The notes: generated by a model not told the origin, from the letters alone. Positions 33,933 through 41,260 are shown, counted from the stretch's first letter. The stretch is 41,260 nucleotides of DNA from an uncultured Agathobaculum sp. (GCF_944384735.1 NZ_CALWUN010000015.1:1-41260); one strand, 5' to 3'. Made by a program: numbers and translations.

Positions 33933-34430
33933 ATGGAAATGATACTGACCGACATACAGGACGACGCCCGCGCACGGTTTGCCGCCGCAGTCACGCAGCA
34001 CCGGCACGCGATGTACCGCGCCGCGCGCGTGCTGGTATCCAGCGACGCGGACGCCGAGGACGCGGTGGGAGAAGCGACCTTGCGCGCGTGGCAGGCCTTC
34101 GGGCGGCTGCGCGACGAGAATTCCCTCAAGGCGTGGCTGATTAAAATTACGGTCAACTGCGCGCACGAGCACCACCGCAAAACCGCGCGCCTGACCTATA
34201 CGGACGACTTGGAGCCGCTGGCCGGCGGCGCGGAGGACCGGCACGACTTTGCCCTGTGGGACGCGGTCTGCGCCCTCCCCGAGGACTACCGCGTGGCGAC
34301 CGTGCTGTTCTACTACGAGGATATGACGACCGCTGAGATCGCCAAAGCGCTCGGCGTACGCGAAGGAACGGTGCGCAGCCGCCTGTCCCGCGCGCGAAAC
34401 CGTCTGCGCACGCTGCTGGAGGAGGAATGA
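33933..34430 (+). CDS. ECF-type RNA polymerase sigma factor
   Basis: 165 residues. Region 2 spans about 20-85 (YRAARVLVSSDADAEDAVGEA, then TLRAWQAF, then SLKAWLIKITVN). Region 4 spans about 110-160 (ALPEDYRVATVLFYYEDM, then TTAEIAKALGVREGTVRSRL, then SRARNRL). The ATG at 33933 follows ACGAGGTGACA; an earlier ATG at 33915 has no ribosome site. Three bases separate it from the DUF4179 gene, its likely anti-sigma factor. GGAAC at 33872 with GCATC about 17 bases on may be an autoregulated ECF promoter, but this is weak. Confidence 0.92.
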   Translation: MEMILTDIQDDARARFAAAVTQHRHAMYRAARVLVSSDADAEDAVGEATLRAWQAFGRLRDENSLKAWLIKITVNCAHEHHRKTARLTYTDDLEPLAGGAEDRHDFALWDAVCALPEDYRVATVLFYYEDMTTAEIAKALGVREGTVRSRLSRARNRLRTLLEEE

Positions 34431-34433
34431 GAT

Positions 34434-35816
34434 ATGACATTGGACGAAAAGCTCAAAGCACGCGCAAAGCGCGAGGGCAGCCCGATGCCGGAAGGCTTTG
34501 ACAAGCGCATGGATACGCTGCTGGCCGACCTGCCCGCGCTGGTAACGCCCATCAAAAAGCGCCGCGCACCGCGCACCGCGCTTTGCATCGGTGTCGCCGC
34601 CGCGCTCGTTGTCGGGGCGGCAGCCGCAGCGCCCGCCATGCTGCAAATGGCGCAAAACGCCATCGGCTACTTTGCCCAGAACGGCGGCTCGGAATATGCC
34701 GCATATCAGGATAAGTATGAGAAATACAACGCCGCTGTCGGCCTGAGCGACACCAACGGAGACCAGACGCTGACCATCGACAACCTTGCCGTGGATGACA
34801 GCTATATGCTGGTGTTCTACACGCTGAAAAGCAAAACGCCGATTGAATTGGCAGGAACGGATGACGAACCGCAAAGCTGGCGTGTGCGCTGGAGCGCACC
34901 TGTTTTCTTTGCGCAGGTCAACGGCAAACAGCTTGACACATCCGGCACGCTTGAAAAGGAAGCTGCCATGCCGGACGCATACACGCTGACCGGCGTACAC
35001 CGCATCGTGCTCAAAGAGGCGCTGCCCGACCAGTTTGACCTGTTGCTGTATGACGGTGCTTCGAGCGATATCAACGACGCGAACTTCCAGTTTGCGATGT
35101 CGGTGGACAAGAGCGCGGTCGCAGTCGAAACGCGGACGGTCGAACCAAAGCAGGATTTCACGGTTCGGTTCAGCGGCACTGACGAGTTTGGCAACGATTA
35201 TGAGGATGAATACACGCCACGTATCGAACGCATATCCATCTCGCCGTTCGGCTCGACGATCACGCTGAGCGAACGCGCAAAAGTCCCACTGACCAATTTT
35301 GTCCTGCGCGACGACAAGGGCAGCTATCTGCCCGTGCTGTACTCCGGCAGCGTCGGCGGCGGCATCGTCCGGTCAACCAACAGCTTTGAGTTTATCGGCG
35401 CGGGGCTGGATACCAAGGCGGTCACGCTGATCCCCTACCGCTACGAGGGACGTTCGCATGAGGTGACGGGTTCGCTGGATCAACTGCCGCTGACCGATGA
35501 TTCCGAGAACGGCTTTACGCTCGAGAGCCTTGCAATCGGCGAAACGCGGGCCACAGCGACTTTCTCGTTCCGCGGCGCGCTGGATCACTGCAACACGCAG
35601 TTCTCGCTGCTGCTCGCGGACGGAACCTCGCTCGACCAGCTGACCGACTGCTTCATGGATTTCCGCTATGACCGCGAAAACAGCCTGTGCATCACAACGA
35701 TCGAATACCCCGACGCGACCGACGCACAGATTGCGCAGATCACCGGCGTGTCCTTCCGGCAGCCGGGCGAGATGACCCTGCTCGAAGATCAGGCCGTCAC
35801 GATCGACCTGCCGTAA
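34434..35816 (+). CDS. DUF4179-type membrane protein, probable anti-sigma factor
   Basis: 460 residues. The first 40 residues are cytoplasmic and charged, and a single membrane segment follows (about 45-68). The remainder is an extracytoplasmic beta-rich domain (LDTSGTLEKEA, TRTVEPKQDFTV, PFGSTITLSERAKV). This is the DUF4179 plan found beside ECF sigma factors in Clostridia, where the short N-terminal segment is presumed to hold the sigma factor at the membrane. The ribosome site GGAGGAA lies in the last codons of the sigma gene, so the pair is coupled. Confidence 0.85.
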   Translation: MTLDEKLKARAKREGSPMPEGFDKRMDTLLADLPALVTPIKKRRAPRTALCIGVAAALVVGAAAAAPAMLQMAQNAIGYFAQNGGSEYAAYQDKYEKYNAAVGLSDTNGDQTLTIDNLAVDDSYMLVFYTLKSKTPIELAGTDDEPQSWRVRWSAPVFFAQVNGKQLDTSGTLEKEAAMPDAYTLTGVHRIVLKEALPDQFDLLLYDGASSDINDANFQFAMSVDKSAVAVETRTVEPKQDFTVRFSGTDEFGNDYEDEYTPRIERISISPFGSTITLSERAKVPLTNFVLRDDKGSYLPVLYSGSVGGGIVRSTNSFEFIGAGLDTKAVTLIPYRYEGRSHEVTGSLDQLPLTDDSENGFTLESLAIGETRATATFSFRGALDHCNTQFSLLLADGTSLDQLTDCFMDFRYDRENSLCITTIEYPDATDAQIAQITGVSFRQPGEMTLLEDQAVTIDLP

Positions 35817-35820
35817 TGCA

Positions 35821-35846
35821 AAGAGCCACCCTATTGGGTGGCTTTT
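35821..35846 (+). terminator. Terminator of the ECF sigma operon
   Basis: Eleven-bp stem AAGAGCCACCC (one G-T pair) with right arm GGGTGGCTTTT. Nearly the same sequence as the hairpin at 36010-36035 on the other side of array D. Confidence 0.88.
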
Positions 35847-35847
35847 C

Positions 35848-36006
35848 AGCCTGTCGATAAAGTTCTCGCGCCGCAGCGCGCATTGTTCAGCCGCTCTGTG
35901 AGCGGCATCAAAAAAGCGAGCTTTGCCCGATTTTTTTGATGCATTTGATTCGATCGGAAGCGTGGTTCCGATCGAAAGGCTGTCGAAAACTATGTTTTTC
36001 GACAGC
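35848..36006 (-). repeat. Multi-hairpin intergenic array, copy D
   Basis: Read on the minus strand: 11-6-11 hairpin with GCTGTCGAAAA arms (35979-36006); 11-6-11 hairpin with TTCGATCGGAA arms (35949-35976); GCATCAAAAAA arms with a 16-base loop (35905-35942); GCCGCTC arms (35890-35906); CGCGC/GCGCG (35867-35880) followed by AGAAC. The last unit and its tail match the distal ends of copies A, B and C. The array lies between convergent genes and is bracketed by two hairpins with the same GCCACCC/GGGTGGC stem. Confidence 0.7.
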
Positions 36007-36009
36007 TTC

Positions 36010-36035
36010 AAAAGCCACCCTTCCGGGTGGCTTTT
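36010..36035 (-). terminator. Terminator of the SLH-domain gene
   Basis: Eleven-bp stem AAAAGCCACCC/GGGTGGCTTTT, loop of 4 bases, T-rich on the minus strand, 4 bases past the stop codon. Confidence 0.88.
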
Positions 36036-36038
36036 GCC

Positions 36039-36968
36039 TTACGTCAGCAGCTGCATGGCACGGTACAGCATTTCGCAGGCATCCTGCCGCGTAATGGGGT
36101 CGTTGTCGGCGCGCATGGCGGTCAGCGGACTGAGCACGTCCAGCCGGTCAAGGCTGCTGACGGCCTGCTGCGCCCAGTCCATATCGGCGGGTACGCTGGC
36201 CAGCGTGTACTGCAAGCCGTCCAGCGAGCTGCCCAGCAAATTGTTCACGATGACGCTCGCTTCGGCCAGCGTGATCGGGTTTTGCCCGCGGATCTCGCTC
36301 AGCCCGTCGCTGGTGCGGTAACCGTTGACCAGCCCGTTTGCCGCGGCGGTGCTGACATAGGGCTTTGCCCATGCGGACAGCCCGGCGTCGTCGGCAAAAT
36401 CCGTCTGGCCGGTCGGCTCGAGCGGCAGGGCGGCCAGCGCCGCCGCCATGGTGATGAACTCGCTGCGGGTCACGGTCTGCGCGGGGCGGAAGAAATAGCA
36501 GCCGCCGATGCACTCGCCGGTCATGATGCCCTGCTCGGCAAGGCAGAGCGCCGCATAATGGGCGGGGTTGCCCTCCATGTCGGCATAGGTCAGCTTGGCG
36601 CGGTTTTTGCTGATGGTGACTGTGATGGTACCGGCTTTGGCGGTGTTGCCCGCCGCATCCACTGCCGTATAGCCAAACCGGTCCTTGCCGGTCTTATCCC
36701 CGGGCTGGTAGCACAGCGTCGCGCCCTCAATGTGCGCCTGCCCCAGACGCGGCTGCTCGGTCAGCTGGTAGAGGACGATATCGCTGTCGGCGTCCGTGCC
36801 CTGCAGGGCGACCTCAATGGCAATGCCGACACAGGTTTCGGCCTGCAAATCGGGCACGACCGGCACGTCGCCCGCCGCGCCCGCCGTCCGGCCGGAAAAC
36901 AGCGCCGCCCCCAGCAGGAAGATCGTTACCGGCAGCAAAACAGCCGCGGCCAGCAGCCTTTTATCCAT
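36039..36968 (-). CDS. Secreted protein with Ig-like and S-layer homology domains
   Basis: 309 residues. A signal peptide or anchor spans about 1-32. A bacterial Ig/cadherin-like domain follows (about 40-122; DADSDIVLYQL, then GKDRFGYTAVDAAGN, then TITVTI). Two to three SLH repeats then fill the rest (about 130-309; ITMAAALAALP, FADDAGLSAWAKPYVSTAAANGLVNG, and TRQDACEMLYRAMQLL). SLH domains hold proteins on secondary wall polymers. The ATG at 36968 follows AAGGGAT at 7 bases; a TTG at 36974 is possible. Transcribed divergently from guaA. Confidence 0.87.
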   Translation of the reverse strand: MDKRLLAAAVLLPVTIFLLGAALFSGRTAGAAGDVPVVPDLQAETCVGIAIEVALQGTDADSDIVLYQLTEQPRLGQAHIEGATLCYQPGDKTGKDRFGYTAVDAAGNTAKAGTITVTISKNRAKLTYADMEGNPAHYAALCLAEQGIMTGECIGGCYFFRPAQTVTRSEFITMAAALAALPLEPTGQTDFADDAGLSAWAKPYVSTAAANGLVNGYRTSDGLSEIRGQNPITLAEASVIVNNLLGSSLDGLQYTLASVPADMDWAQQAVSSLDRLDVLSPLTAMRADNDPITRQDACEMLYRAMQLLT

Positions 36969-37014
36969 TTTCAAATCCCTTCACCCTTTCCGAAAGGTTG
37001 CTCTGCCGGGCAGT

Positions 37015-37105
37015 ATGCACAGTACAGCCGGGTTTTATGCACAAAACCGGCAGTTTGCGGAAAATCCGCCGTTCCCGGCGCCCAGCGCCGGAAAATGCGC
37101 GCGAA
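37015..37105. other. Hairpin-rich divergent region upstream of guaA
   Basis: Inverted repeats GCCGGGTTTT/AAAACCGGC (about 37029-37053), GCGGA/TCCGC (37058-37070) and CCGGCGC/GCGCCGG (37076-37092), plus TATGCACA twice (37014, 37038). The tail GCGCGCGAAAC recalls the distal module of the hairpin arrays, but order and spacing differ, so I do not count it as a copy. Confidence 0.4.
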
Positions 37106-37110
37106 ACCAC

Positions 37111-37139
37111 TTGCCGAAACCGCGCGGATGTGGCATAAT
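37111..37139 (+). promoter_or_regulatory. Sigma-A promoter of guaA
   Basis: TTGCCG, 17-base spacer, CATAAT, 36 bases before the ATG. The leader is too short for a purine riboswitch. Confidence 0.7.
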
Positions 37140-37175
37140 TTTAAGCAGGATTGAAACCAGTCGGAAAGGGGTTTT

Positions 37176-38723
37176 ATGATGAAAGATCATCAGTTCGTCC
37201 TGGTGCTGGACTTTGGCGGGCAGTATAACCAGCTGATTGCCCGGCGGGTGCGCGAGCACCATGTCTATTGTGAGGTCAAGCCGTATAAAACGCCGGTAGA
37301 GGAGATCCGCCGCATGGCGCCGATCGGCATTATCTTCACCGGCGGTCCGAACAGCGTCTACGAGGATACCGCGCCCAAGTGCGACCCGGCGCTGTTTGAG
37401 CTGGGCATCCCGGTGCTCGGCATCTGCTATGGCTGCCAGCTGATGGCGCACACGCTGGGCGGCGAGGTAACGGCCGCGCAGCAGGATACCGCGCGCGAAT
37501 ACGGCAAAACCCAGACGTTCTATGACACCTCGTGCAAGCTGTTCCGCGGCCTGCCCGACACGGGCATCTCGTGGATGAGCCACAGCGATTACATGGCCAA
37601 GGTGCCGGCGGGCTTCCAGCTGGTCGGCCACACGGCGATGTGCCCCAATGTGGCGATTGCGGACGAGGCGCGCGGCTTCTACGGCGTGCAGTTCCACCCC
37701 GAGGTGAACCACACGGACAACGGTACGCTGATGCTCAAGAACTTCCTGTATGAGGTCTGCGGCGCCAAGGGCGACTGGACAATGGAGGATTACAAGAACC
37801 GCTCGATCGCGTCCATCCGGCAAAAGGTGGGCGGCGGCAAGGTGCTGCTGGCGCTGTCCGGCGGCGTGGATTCTTCCGTTGCCGCCGCGCTGCTGGCCGA
37901 AGCGGTCGGCAGCCAGCTGACCTGCGTGTTCGTCGACCACGGCCTGATGCGCAAGGATGAGGGCGACGAAGTTGAGGACGCCTTCTCCAAGTGGGATATC
38001 AACTTTATCCGCGTGGATGCGGAGGCGCGTTTCCTCGGTAAGCTGGCCGGCGTGTCCGACCCGGAGACCAAGCGCAAGATCATCGGCGAGGAGTTCATCC
38101 GCGTTTTTGAAGAGGAAAGTAAGAAGATCGGCTCGGTGGATTATCTGGTGCAGGGCACCATCTATCCGGACGTGATCGAATCCGGCGCAGGCGACGCGGC
38201 GGTCATCAAGAGCCACCACAACGTCGGCGGGCTGCCAGATTTCGTCGATTTCAAGGAGATCATCGAGCCCCTGCGCCTGCTGTTCAAAGACGAGGTACGC
38301 CAGCTCGGCCGCGAGCTCGGCCTGCCGGAATATCTGGTCATGCGCCAGCCGTTCCCCGGCCCCGGTCTGGCAATCCGTGTGATCGGCGAAATCACCAAGG
38401 AAAAGCTGGATATCCTGCGCGAAGCGGATTTCATCTTCCGTGACGAGATTGCCAAGGCCGGTCTCGAGCACACGATGAACCAGTACTTTGCCGTGCTGAC
38501 CAACATGCGGTCGGTCGGCGTCATGGGCGACGGCCGGACGTATGATTATACGCTGGCGCTGCGTTCGGTCACAACGACGGACTTTATGACGGCGGATTGG
38601 GCGCGCATCCCGTATGACGTGCTCGACCGCGTTTCGACCCGGATCGTCAATGAGGTCGGACATATCAACCGGATTGTGTATGACATCACGAGCAAGCCGC
38701 CGGCAACCATCGAGTGGGAATAA
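37176..38723 (+). CDS. guaA: GMP synthase (glutamine-hydrolysing)
   Basis: 515 residues, full length. The class I glutamine amidotransferase domain has [11 protein letters not shown], the nucleophile in [11 protein letters not shown] (Cys near 89) and FHPEVNHT (His, Glu near 180). The ATP-pyrophosphatase domain has the P-loop [12 protein letters not shown] (near 227). The C-terminal dimerisation domain has [16 protein letters not shown], and the protein ends in PPATIEWE. Converts XMP to GMP. Two adjacent ATGs (37176, 37179) follow GGAAAGGGG. The 3' end is intact, as expected if an element integrated there restores the last codons. Confidence 0.97.
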   Translation: MMKDHQFVLVLDFGGQYNQLIARRVREHHVYCEVKPYKTPVEEIRRMAPIGIIFTGGPNSVYEDTAPKCDPALFELGIPVLGICYGCQLMAHTLGGEVTAAQQDTAREYGKTQTFYDTSCKLFRGLPDTGISWMSHSDYMAKVPAGFQLVGHTAMCPNVAIADEARGFYGVQFHPEVNHTDNGTLMLKNFLYEVCGAKGDWTMEDYKNRSIASIRQKVGGGKVLLALSGGVDSSVAAALLAEAVGSQLTCVFVDHGLMRKDEGDEVEDAFSKWDINFIRVDAEARFLGKLAGVSDPETKRKIIGEEFIRVFEEESKKIGSVDYLVQGTIYPDVIESGAGDAAVIKSHHNVGGLPDFVDFKEIIEPLRLLFKDEVRQLGRELGLPEYLVMRQPFPGPGLAIRVIGEITKEKLDILREADFIFRDEIAKAGLEHTMNQYFAVLTNMRSVGVMGDGRTYDYTLALRSVTTTDFMTADWARIPYDVLDRVSTRIVNEVGHINRIVYDITSKPPATIEWE

Positions 38724-38752
38724 AACCAGAGGGCTAAATCGGTATTAAAAAG

Positions 38753-38815
38753 TCTGCATTTACCGAATAAATGACAGAAATATACGCTTTATCTTCTGTG
38801 AAAATGCGGATTTTT
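38753..38815 (+). terminator. Terminator after guaA
   Basis: Nested stem: TCTGCATTT (38753-38761) with AAATGCGGA (38802-38810, one G-T pair) enclosing ACAGAA/TTCTGT, then TTTTT. Confidence 0.7.
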
Positions 38816-38832
38816 GATAGAAGCCCTTTGCG

Positions 38833-38850
38833 TGGCAACGATTTGGCAAC
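38833..38850 (+). promoter_or_regulatory. TGGCAAC direct repeat near the element end
   Basis: TGGCAAC at 38833-38839 and 38844-38850, 11 bases apart on one helical face, about 110 bases inside the element. A candidate integrase arm-type site; inferred from position only. Confidence 0.35.
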
Positions 38851-38867
38851 ACTTTTTCATTATTCAT

Positions 38868-38912
38868 AAAAAGAGAGCTAACTGATTTTGATTAGTCAGT
38901 TAGCTCTTTTTT
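38868..38912. terminator. Bidirectional terminator
   Basis: Stem GAGCTAACTGA/TCAGTTAGCTC flanked by A-run and T-run, closing the minus-strand unknown gene and shielding it from guaA. Confidence 0.9.
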
Positions 38913-38927
38913 GCGTATATGGGACAA

Positions 38928-39902
38928 TCAATTTATAATATATCCCTTTTGAAATGCTAAATTTTTTAATTTGACATAGTTTGCGCTATTCGCATTTTTC
39001 ATTTTTCTATACCCATTAAATGATTTAGGAGCTTGCTCTGGTAGGTGTTCTCGTAACCAATCATAATCTTTGCGATCCTGCATTTCTGCCTGCTTTTTGA
39101 GCCGTTCTTGCTCATAATACTTCTTTTCTTCTGGAGTACGATCATCAATAAAAGGTCGATTCACATAGTGAATGATTTTTGAAGAAGTTGTTAGAGATAT
39201 AGAGGGATCATAGGTAGGATTAAAATTGTTTTTGTTGCCTTTAAAGAAAATGATTGGGGAAAACTGCAATGCACACTCTCTATGGATATACATTTTTCTC
39301 AATTCCTTTGGCAACTTGGGAAATCTTGAATCCTTTCCATAAACACTAAAAATCCTGCCTCTATAGCAACTACATATTTCACATGTACAACCTCTGGCGG
39401 TTAGTTCGGTACTAACCAAATCGCTTCCGTCAGCATAGTATATATCTTTATATTTGCTTATAAAAGAATCAATAGCATCTTCATTGGCTGAATTTTGTTG
39501 AAGAGCGTTTTCCGAAAAATATTTTTCATAGTGTTCCAATATATATTCTTCTTCTTTACGAGCAGCGTCGAATCTTCCAAAATCTTTTAGAAATTCGACG
39601 ACACGCATATAGTCTTTTTTGCTCCATGAGAAGTTTGAATGTGGAAAGATTTCGTTTGCTTTTTTTAAACAAGCAATAGCTAGATCTTCTTTGCCTTCCT
39701 TCTTAAATTCGGTAGCCTTCCTTTGTAAAATGTATTCGATATTATTCACAGGTGAAGATATTCCTGAGTTCATTGAATATGAGGGAACTTCTATACCTTC
39801 TATTTCTTGAATTGTCTCAAAACTATACTCGGTAGTTTTGTTGCTATCTTTATTTTGCTGAGGACTTAAAAACAGGTTGCCAATATTTTTAAAAATACCC
39901 AC
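38928..39902 (-). CDS. Unknown element-borne protein with Cys/His cluster
   Basis: 324 residues, AT-rich codons unlike the backbone. The N-terminal 50 residues look disordered, then a helical TPR-like stretch (KATEFKKEGKEDLAIACLKKANEIFP, in two parts near 62-86), then a metal-binding-looking block near 170-212: CTCEICSCYRGRIFSV, then RFPKLPKEL, then YIHRECA. A charged coiled segment follows (EEKKYYEQERLKKQAEMQDRK). The C-C/H-C block recalls C-terminal domains of phage head-morphogenesis and HNH-like proteins, but no catalytic HNH triad is clear. The start is GTG at 39902 with AAAGGA upstream. It is the only cargo-like gene seen in the element. Confidence 0.75.
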   Translation of the reverse strand: MGIFKNIGNLFLSPQQNKDSNKTTEYSFETIQEIEGIEVPSYSMNSGISSPVNNIEYILQRKATEFKKEGKEDLAIACLKKANEIFPHSNFSWSKKDYMRVVEFLKDFGRFDAARKEEEYILEHYEKYFSENALQQNSANEDAIDSFISKYKDIYYADGSDLVSTELTARGCTCEICSCYRGRIFSVYGKDSRFPKLPKELRKMYIHRECALQFSPIIFFKGNKNNFNPTYDPSISLTTSSKIIHYVNRPFIDDRTPEEKKYYEQERLKKQAEMQDRKDYDWLREHLPEQAPKSFNGYRKMKNANSANYVKLKNLAFQKGYIIN

Positions 39903-39991
39903 CTAAAGATCATCCTTTCAAGGAAAATTAAAAATTTTTAAATATGAAGTGAATTCCTTGCATTTTATTTGTTTTTAATTGACTGCTTCTT

Positions 39992-40498
39992 TTATTTGTC
40001 CATAAGCATATCACTCAGTTCCTGCGATATGACTTTCGTTATCTTCTGTGTGGCATCAAACTCCGGATAGTGATAGCGCCACTTGTCGTAATCCTCTTTG
40101 GAGATTTCGCCAGCCTCCAGCATGACAGTGGCCTGCCGCCAGGAGCAAAGCATCTCATGCAGCCGTGCAGCGTTCTTGTTCTTCCGTACATCGACCGTCA
40201 GACAGACTTCTCCATCCGTCTCGCTAATCTTGAGCCCGTAGTTATCCTCCAGGGTAAACAGGGTGTGCATAAGTCCTACATAGGAGTCTATATCCGGGAC
40301 GGAGAGGGCATGGGGCGAGACATCCAGTACCTGGGCCAGGGCAGCAGTCAGGTCCGCTTTGGGGGTTCTTGATCCTGTTTCATACTGAGCAAGGCGCACA
40401 TCGGCGGACTTCTCCGGGAAGCCCAGCGCCATACCGAGATATTTCTGCGTCATCCCCCGCAGGAGACGGAAAAAGTGAATCCGTTCGCCAATCGCCAT
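39992..40498 (-). CDS. XRE family repressor of the element (ImmR-like position)
   Basis: 168 residues. The N-terminal HTH comprises IHFFRLLRGMTQKYLGMALG, then ADVRLAQYETGSRTPK, then LAQVLDVSPHALS. The C-terminal domain of about 100 residues (FTLEDNYGLKISETDGEVCL, and LHEMLCSWRQATVMLEAGEI) is typical of repressors on Clostridial integrative elements. ATG 40498 follows GGAGTTGATG. Divergent from the excisionase/integrase operon. Four copies of GCTTAG in the shared promoter region are likely its operators. Confidence 0.87.
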   Translation of the reverse strand: MAIGERIHFFRLLRGMTQKYLGMALGFPEKSADVRLAQYETGSRTPKADLTAALAQVLDVSPHALSVPDIDSYVGLMHTLFTLEDNYGLKISETDGEVCLTVDVRKNKNAARLHEMLCSWRQATVMLEAGEISKEDYDKWRYHYPEFDATQKITKVISQELSDMLMDK

Positions 40499-40533
40499 AT
40501 CATCAACTCCAATCGTTGCTTGTCCTTAGGAAA

Positions 40534-40562
40534 AGCGTAGCAGAAATGCTTAGTAAAGTCAA
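40534..40562 (-). promoter_or_regulatory. Promoter of the element repressor
   Basis: Minus strand TTGACT, 17-base spacer, TACGCT. A CTAAGC word (minus strand) lies in the spacer, so the repressor may control itself. Confidence 0.7.
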
Positions 40563-40606
40563 GAGAATCCTAAACAATTTTATTTAATTTATTTTGCGTA
40601 CTCCGA

Positions 40607-40663
40607 TTGACACAAGCTATTTTGCTTAGTATAATGACAATAGACTAAGCATAATAGCTTAGA
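40607..40663 (+). promoter_or_regulatory. Excision/integration promoter with repressor operators
   Basis: Consensus TTGACA, 17-base spacer, TATAAT (40607-40635). GCTTAG occurs in the spacer (40624) and at 40657, and its reverse complement at 40645; a further copy lies at 40548. Their placement over and just past the promoter suggests repression of xis-int by the XRE protein. Confidence 0.8.
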
Positions 40664-40744
40664 ATCAATAAATAAAAAAGAACTGCCGCAATCCCTGGTT
40701 ATACATCCGGGAAAAAAGTGGCGGACGAAAGTGAGGAGGCATTT

Positions 40745-40879
40745 ATGGAACACAATATCCAGTCGCAGAAGTTATCAATGAGGAAAGGAAGGTATTTTCA
40801 ATGCAGGCACAAAACTTTATGCGCGTGGAGGAAGTGGCCCAGGAGCTGGGCATCTCCAAGTCCCACGCCTACAAGGTGA
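40745..40879 (+). CDS. Possible leader peptide overlapping the excisionase gene
   Basis: 44 codons starting ATG at 40745 after a strong GAGGAGG and ending at TGA 40877-40879. Predicted product begins MEHNIQSQKLSMRKGRYF. It overlaps the xis gene in another frame by 79 bases. The last two-thirds is probably a frame shadow; the good ribosome site is the only argument for translation, perhaps to open the xis start. Confidence 0.3.
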   Translation: MEHNIQSQKLSMRKGRYFQCRHKTLCAWRKWPRSWASPSPTPTR

Positions 40880-40995
40880 TCCACAAGCTCAACGCCGAAC
40901 TCCGTGAGAAGGGCTATTTGACCATCGCCGGGCGGGTCAATCGTAACTTTTTCATGGAGAAGTTTTGCTACGGCAAGACGGGAAAGGAGGGCTAA
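40801..40995 (+). CDS. Excisionase-like small HTH protein
   Basis: 64 residues: FMRVEEVAQELGISKSHAYKVIHKLN (winged-helix/MerR-like excisionase fold), then AELREKGYLTIAGRVNRNFF. This is the layout of helix-turn-helix excisionases next to tyrosine integrases in Firmicutes elements. ATG 40801 follows AAAGGAAGG at 8 bases. The integrase starts 2 bases after the stop. It probably biases the integrase toward excision. Confidence 0.83.
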   Translation: MQAQNFMRVEEVAQELGISKSHAYKVIHKLNAELREKGYLTIAGRVNRNFFMEKFCYGKTGKEG

Positions 40996-40997
40996 TC

Positions 40998-41260
40998 ATG
41001 GCAGTCTATAAGGAAGAAAAGACAAACACCTGGCGGGCAGTCTACCGGTACACTGACTGGAATGGCGAGCGCAAGCAGACCCAAAAGAGGGGCTTCAAGA
41101 CCAAACGGGAGGCGCAGGCCTGGGAGCGCGAACAGCTCAACAAGACCAGCGCCGATCTGGATATGACCTTTAAGAGCTTCGTGGACCTCTACACGGCGGA
41201 TATGAAAACCCGGCTCAAGGAGAACACCTGGGCCACCAAGGACCATATCATCCGTACCAA
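40998..41260 (+). CDS. Tyrosine recombinase/integrase (N-terminal part)
   Basis: 87 complete codons before the window ends. The start reads MAVYKEEKTNTWRAVYRYTD, then NGERKQTQKRGFKTKREAQAWE: the AP2-like arm-binding domain of phage and ICE integrases. The SAM-like core-binding domain begins at TFKSFVDLYTADMKTRLKENT. The catalytic R-H-R-Y residues lie outside the window. GGAAAGGAGGG precedes the ATG. Confidence 0.92.
   Translation, partial: MAVYKEEKTNTWRAVYRYTDWNGERKQTQKRGFKTKREAQAWEREQLNKTSADLDMTFKSFVDLYTADMKTRLKENTWATKDHIIRT

Larger units (their letters stand above)
38724..41260. mobile_element. Integrative element at the 3' end of guaA (left part, continues past window)
   Basis: Base composition changes from GC-rich to AT-rich at the guaA stop codon. 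The segment carries an unknown AT-rich gene, a divergent XRE repressor, an excisionase-like protein and a tyrosine integrase. The end of guaA is an established attachment site for islands and integrative conjugative elements. One attachment site should lie in the last bases of guaA (GAGTGGGAATAA) and the other right of the window. The gene set seen so far is minimal, with no conjugation gene in the 2.5 kb visible. Confidence 0.75.

Noticed and set aside
35949-36006. Two 11-6-11 inverted repeats read as dif-like recombination sites
   Set aside because: The arms do not match the Xer consensus, the arms of the two units are unrelated, and an ordinary terminator in this window (33193-33220) has the same geometry.
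37015-37105. A fifth copy of the multi-hairpin array upstream of guaA
   Set aside because: It has several inverted repeats and a GCGC word, but not the shared order, spacing or 26-base unit, and it lies between divergent promoters.
37015-37175. Purine riboswitch before guaA
   Set aside because: The promoter at 37111-37139 leaves fewer than 40 transcribed bases, too short for the aptamer.

Overview
This window is a GC-rich stretch of a low-copy chromosomal backbone from a spore-forming member of the class Clostridia, most likely an Oscillospirales gut lineage (Butyricicoccaceae/Oscillospiraceae-like). The assignment rests on gene content and Firmicutes-type gene order: the large SRP RNA beside dnaX, ecfA1-ecfA2-ecfT-truA, a PdaA-type cortex deacetylase next to a BofC-C-terminal-like protein, a zinc-finger ClpE-like ATPase, DUF5711, DUF4179 and DUF362 proteins, strong AGGAGG ribosome binding sites, and high third-position GC. 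No 16S rRNA or tRNA gene is visible, so the species is inferred only.

Layout. 1-4.6 kb (minus strand): dnaX (truncated by the window edge), a multi-hairpin intergenic array, the SRP RNA gene, and a class A penicillin-binding protein. 4.6-6.9 kb: a small BofC-like protein, PdaA, and a cluster of three tiny HTH regulators with a divergent small ORF and a 25-bp palindromic operator. 6.9-10.1 kb: a DUF362 ferredoxin protein, a DUF554 membrane protein, and a PadR regulator with its membrane partner. 10.2-16.3 kb: a six-gene operon (Lys-rich lipoprotein, DltA-like adenylation enzyme, PLP decarboxylase, carrier protein, MBOAT acyltransferase, SGNH protein). It looks like a dlt D-alanylation system rebuilt around an in-line decarboxylase, and it is the most interesting candidate system here. 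16.3-24.2 kb: EFR1 ferredoxin/flavodoxin protein, zinc alcohol dehydrogenase, AgcS Na+/amino-acid symporter with a structured leader, YgiQ radical SAM protein with a terminator-bearing leader, and a MarR-MATE pair sharing one operator. 24.3-28.9 kb: an RlmI-like methyltransferase, the ECF energising module and truA. 29-33.2 kb: DUF5711, CvpA and ClpE-like genes. 33.2-38.7 kb: GNAT enzyme, ECF sigma/DUF4179 pair, SLH-domain protein and guaA.

Directly after the guaA stop codon the base composition falls sharply. The rest of the window is an integrative element: an AT-rich unknown protein with a Cys/His cluster, an ImmR-like XRE repressor, an excisionase-like HTH protein and the start of a tyrosine integrase running off the right edge. 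The 3' end of guaA is a well-known integration site.

A second signal is a family of intergenic multi-hairpin arrays (about 1.2-1.4, 25.2-25.4, 26.3-26.4 and 35.9-36.0 kb). Copies share a skeleton and the order of stems, while the arms differ by compensatory changes. Each begins just downstream of a gene and three of four lie between co-directional genes, one of them inside the ecfA1-ecfA2 operon.
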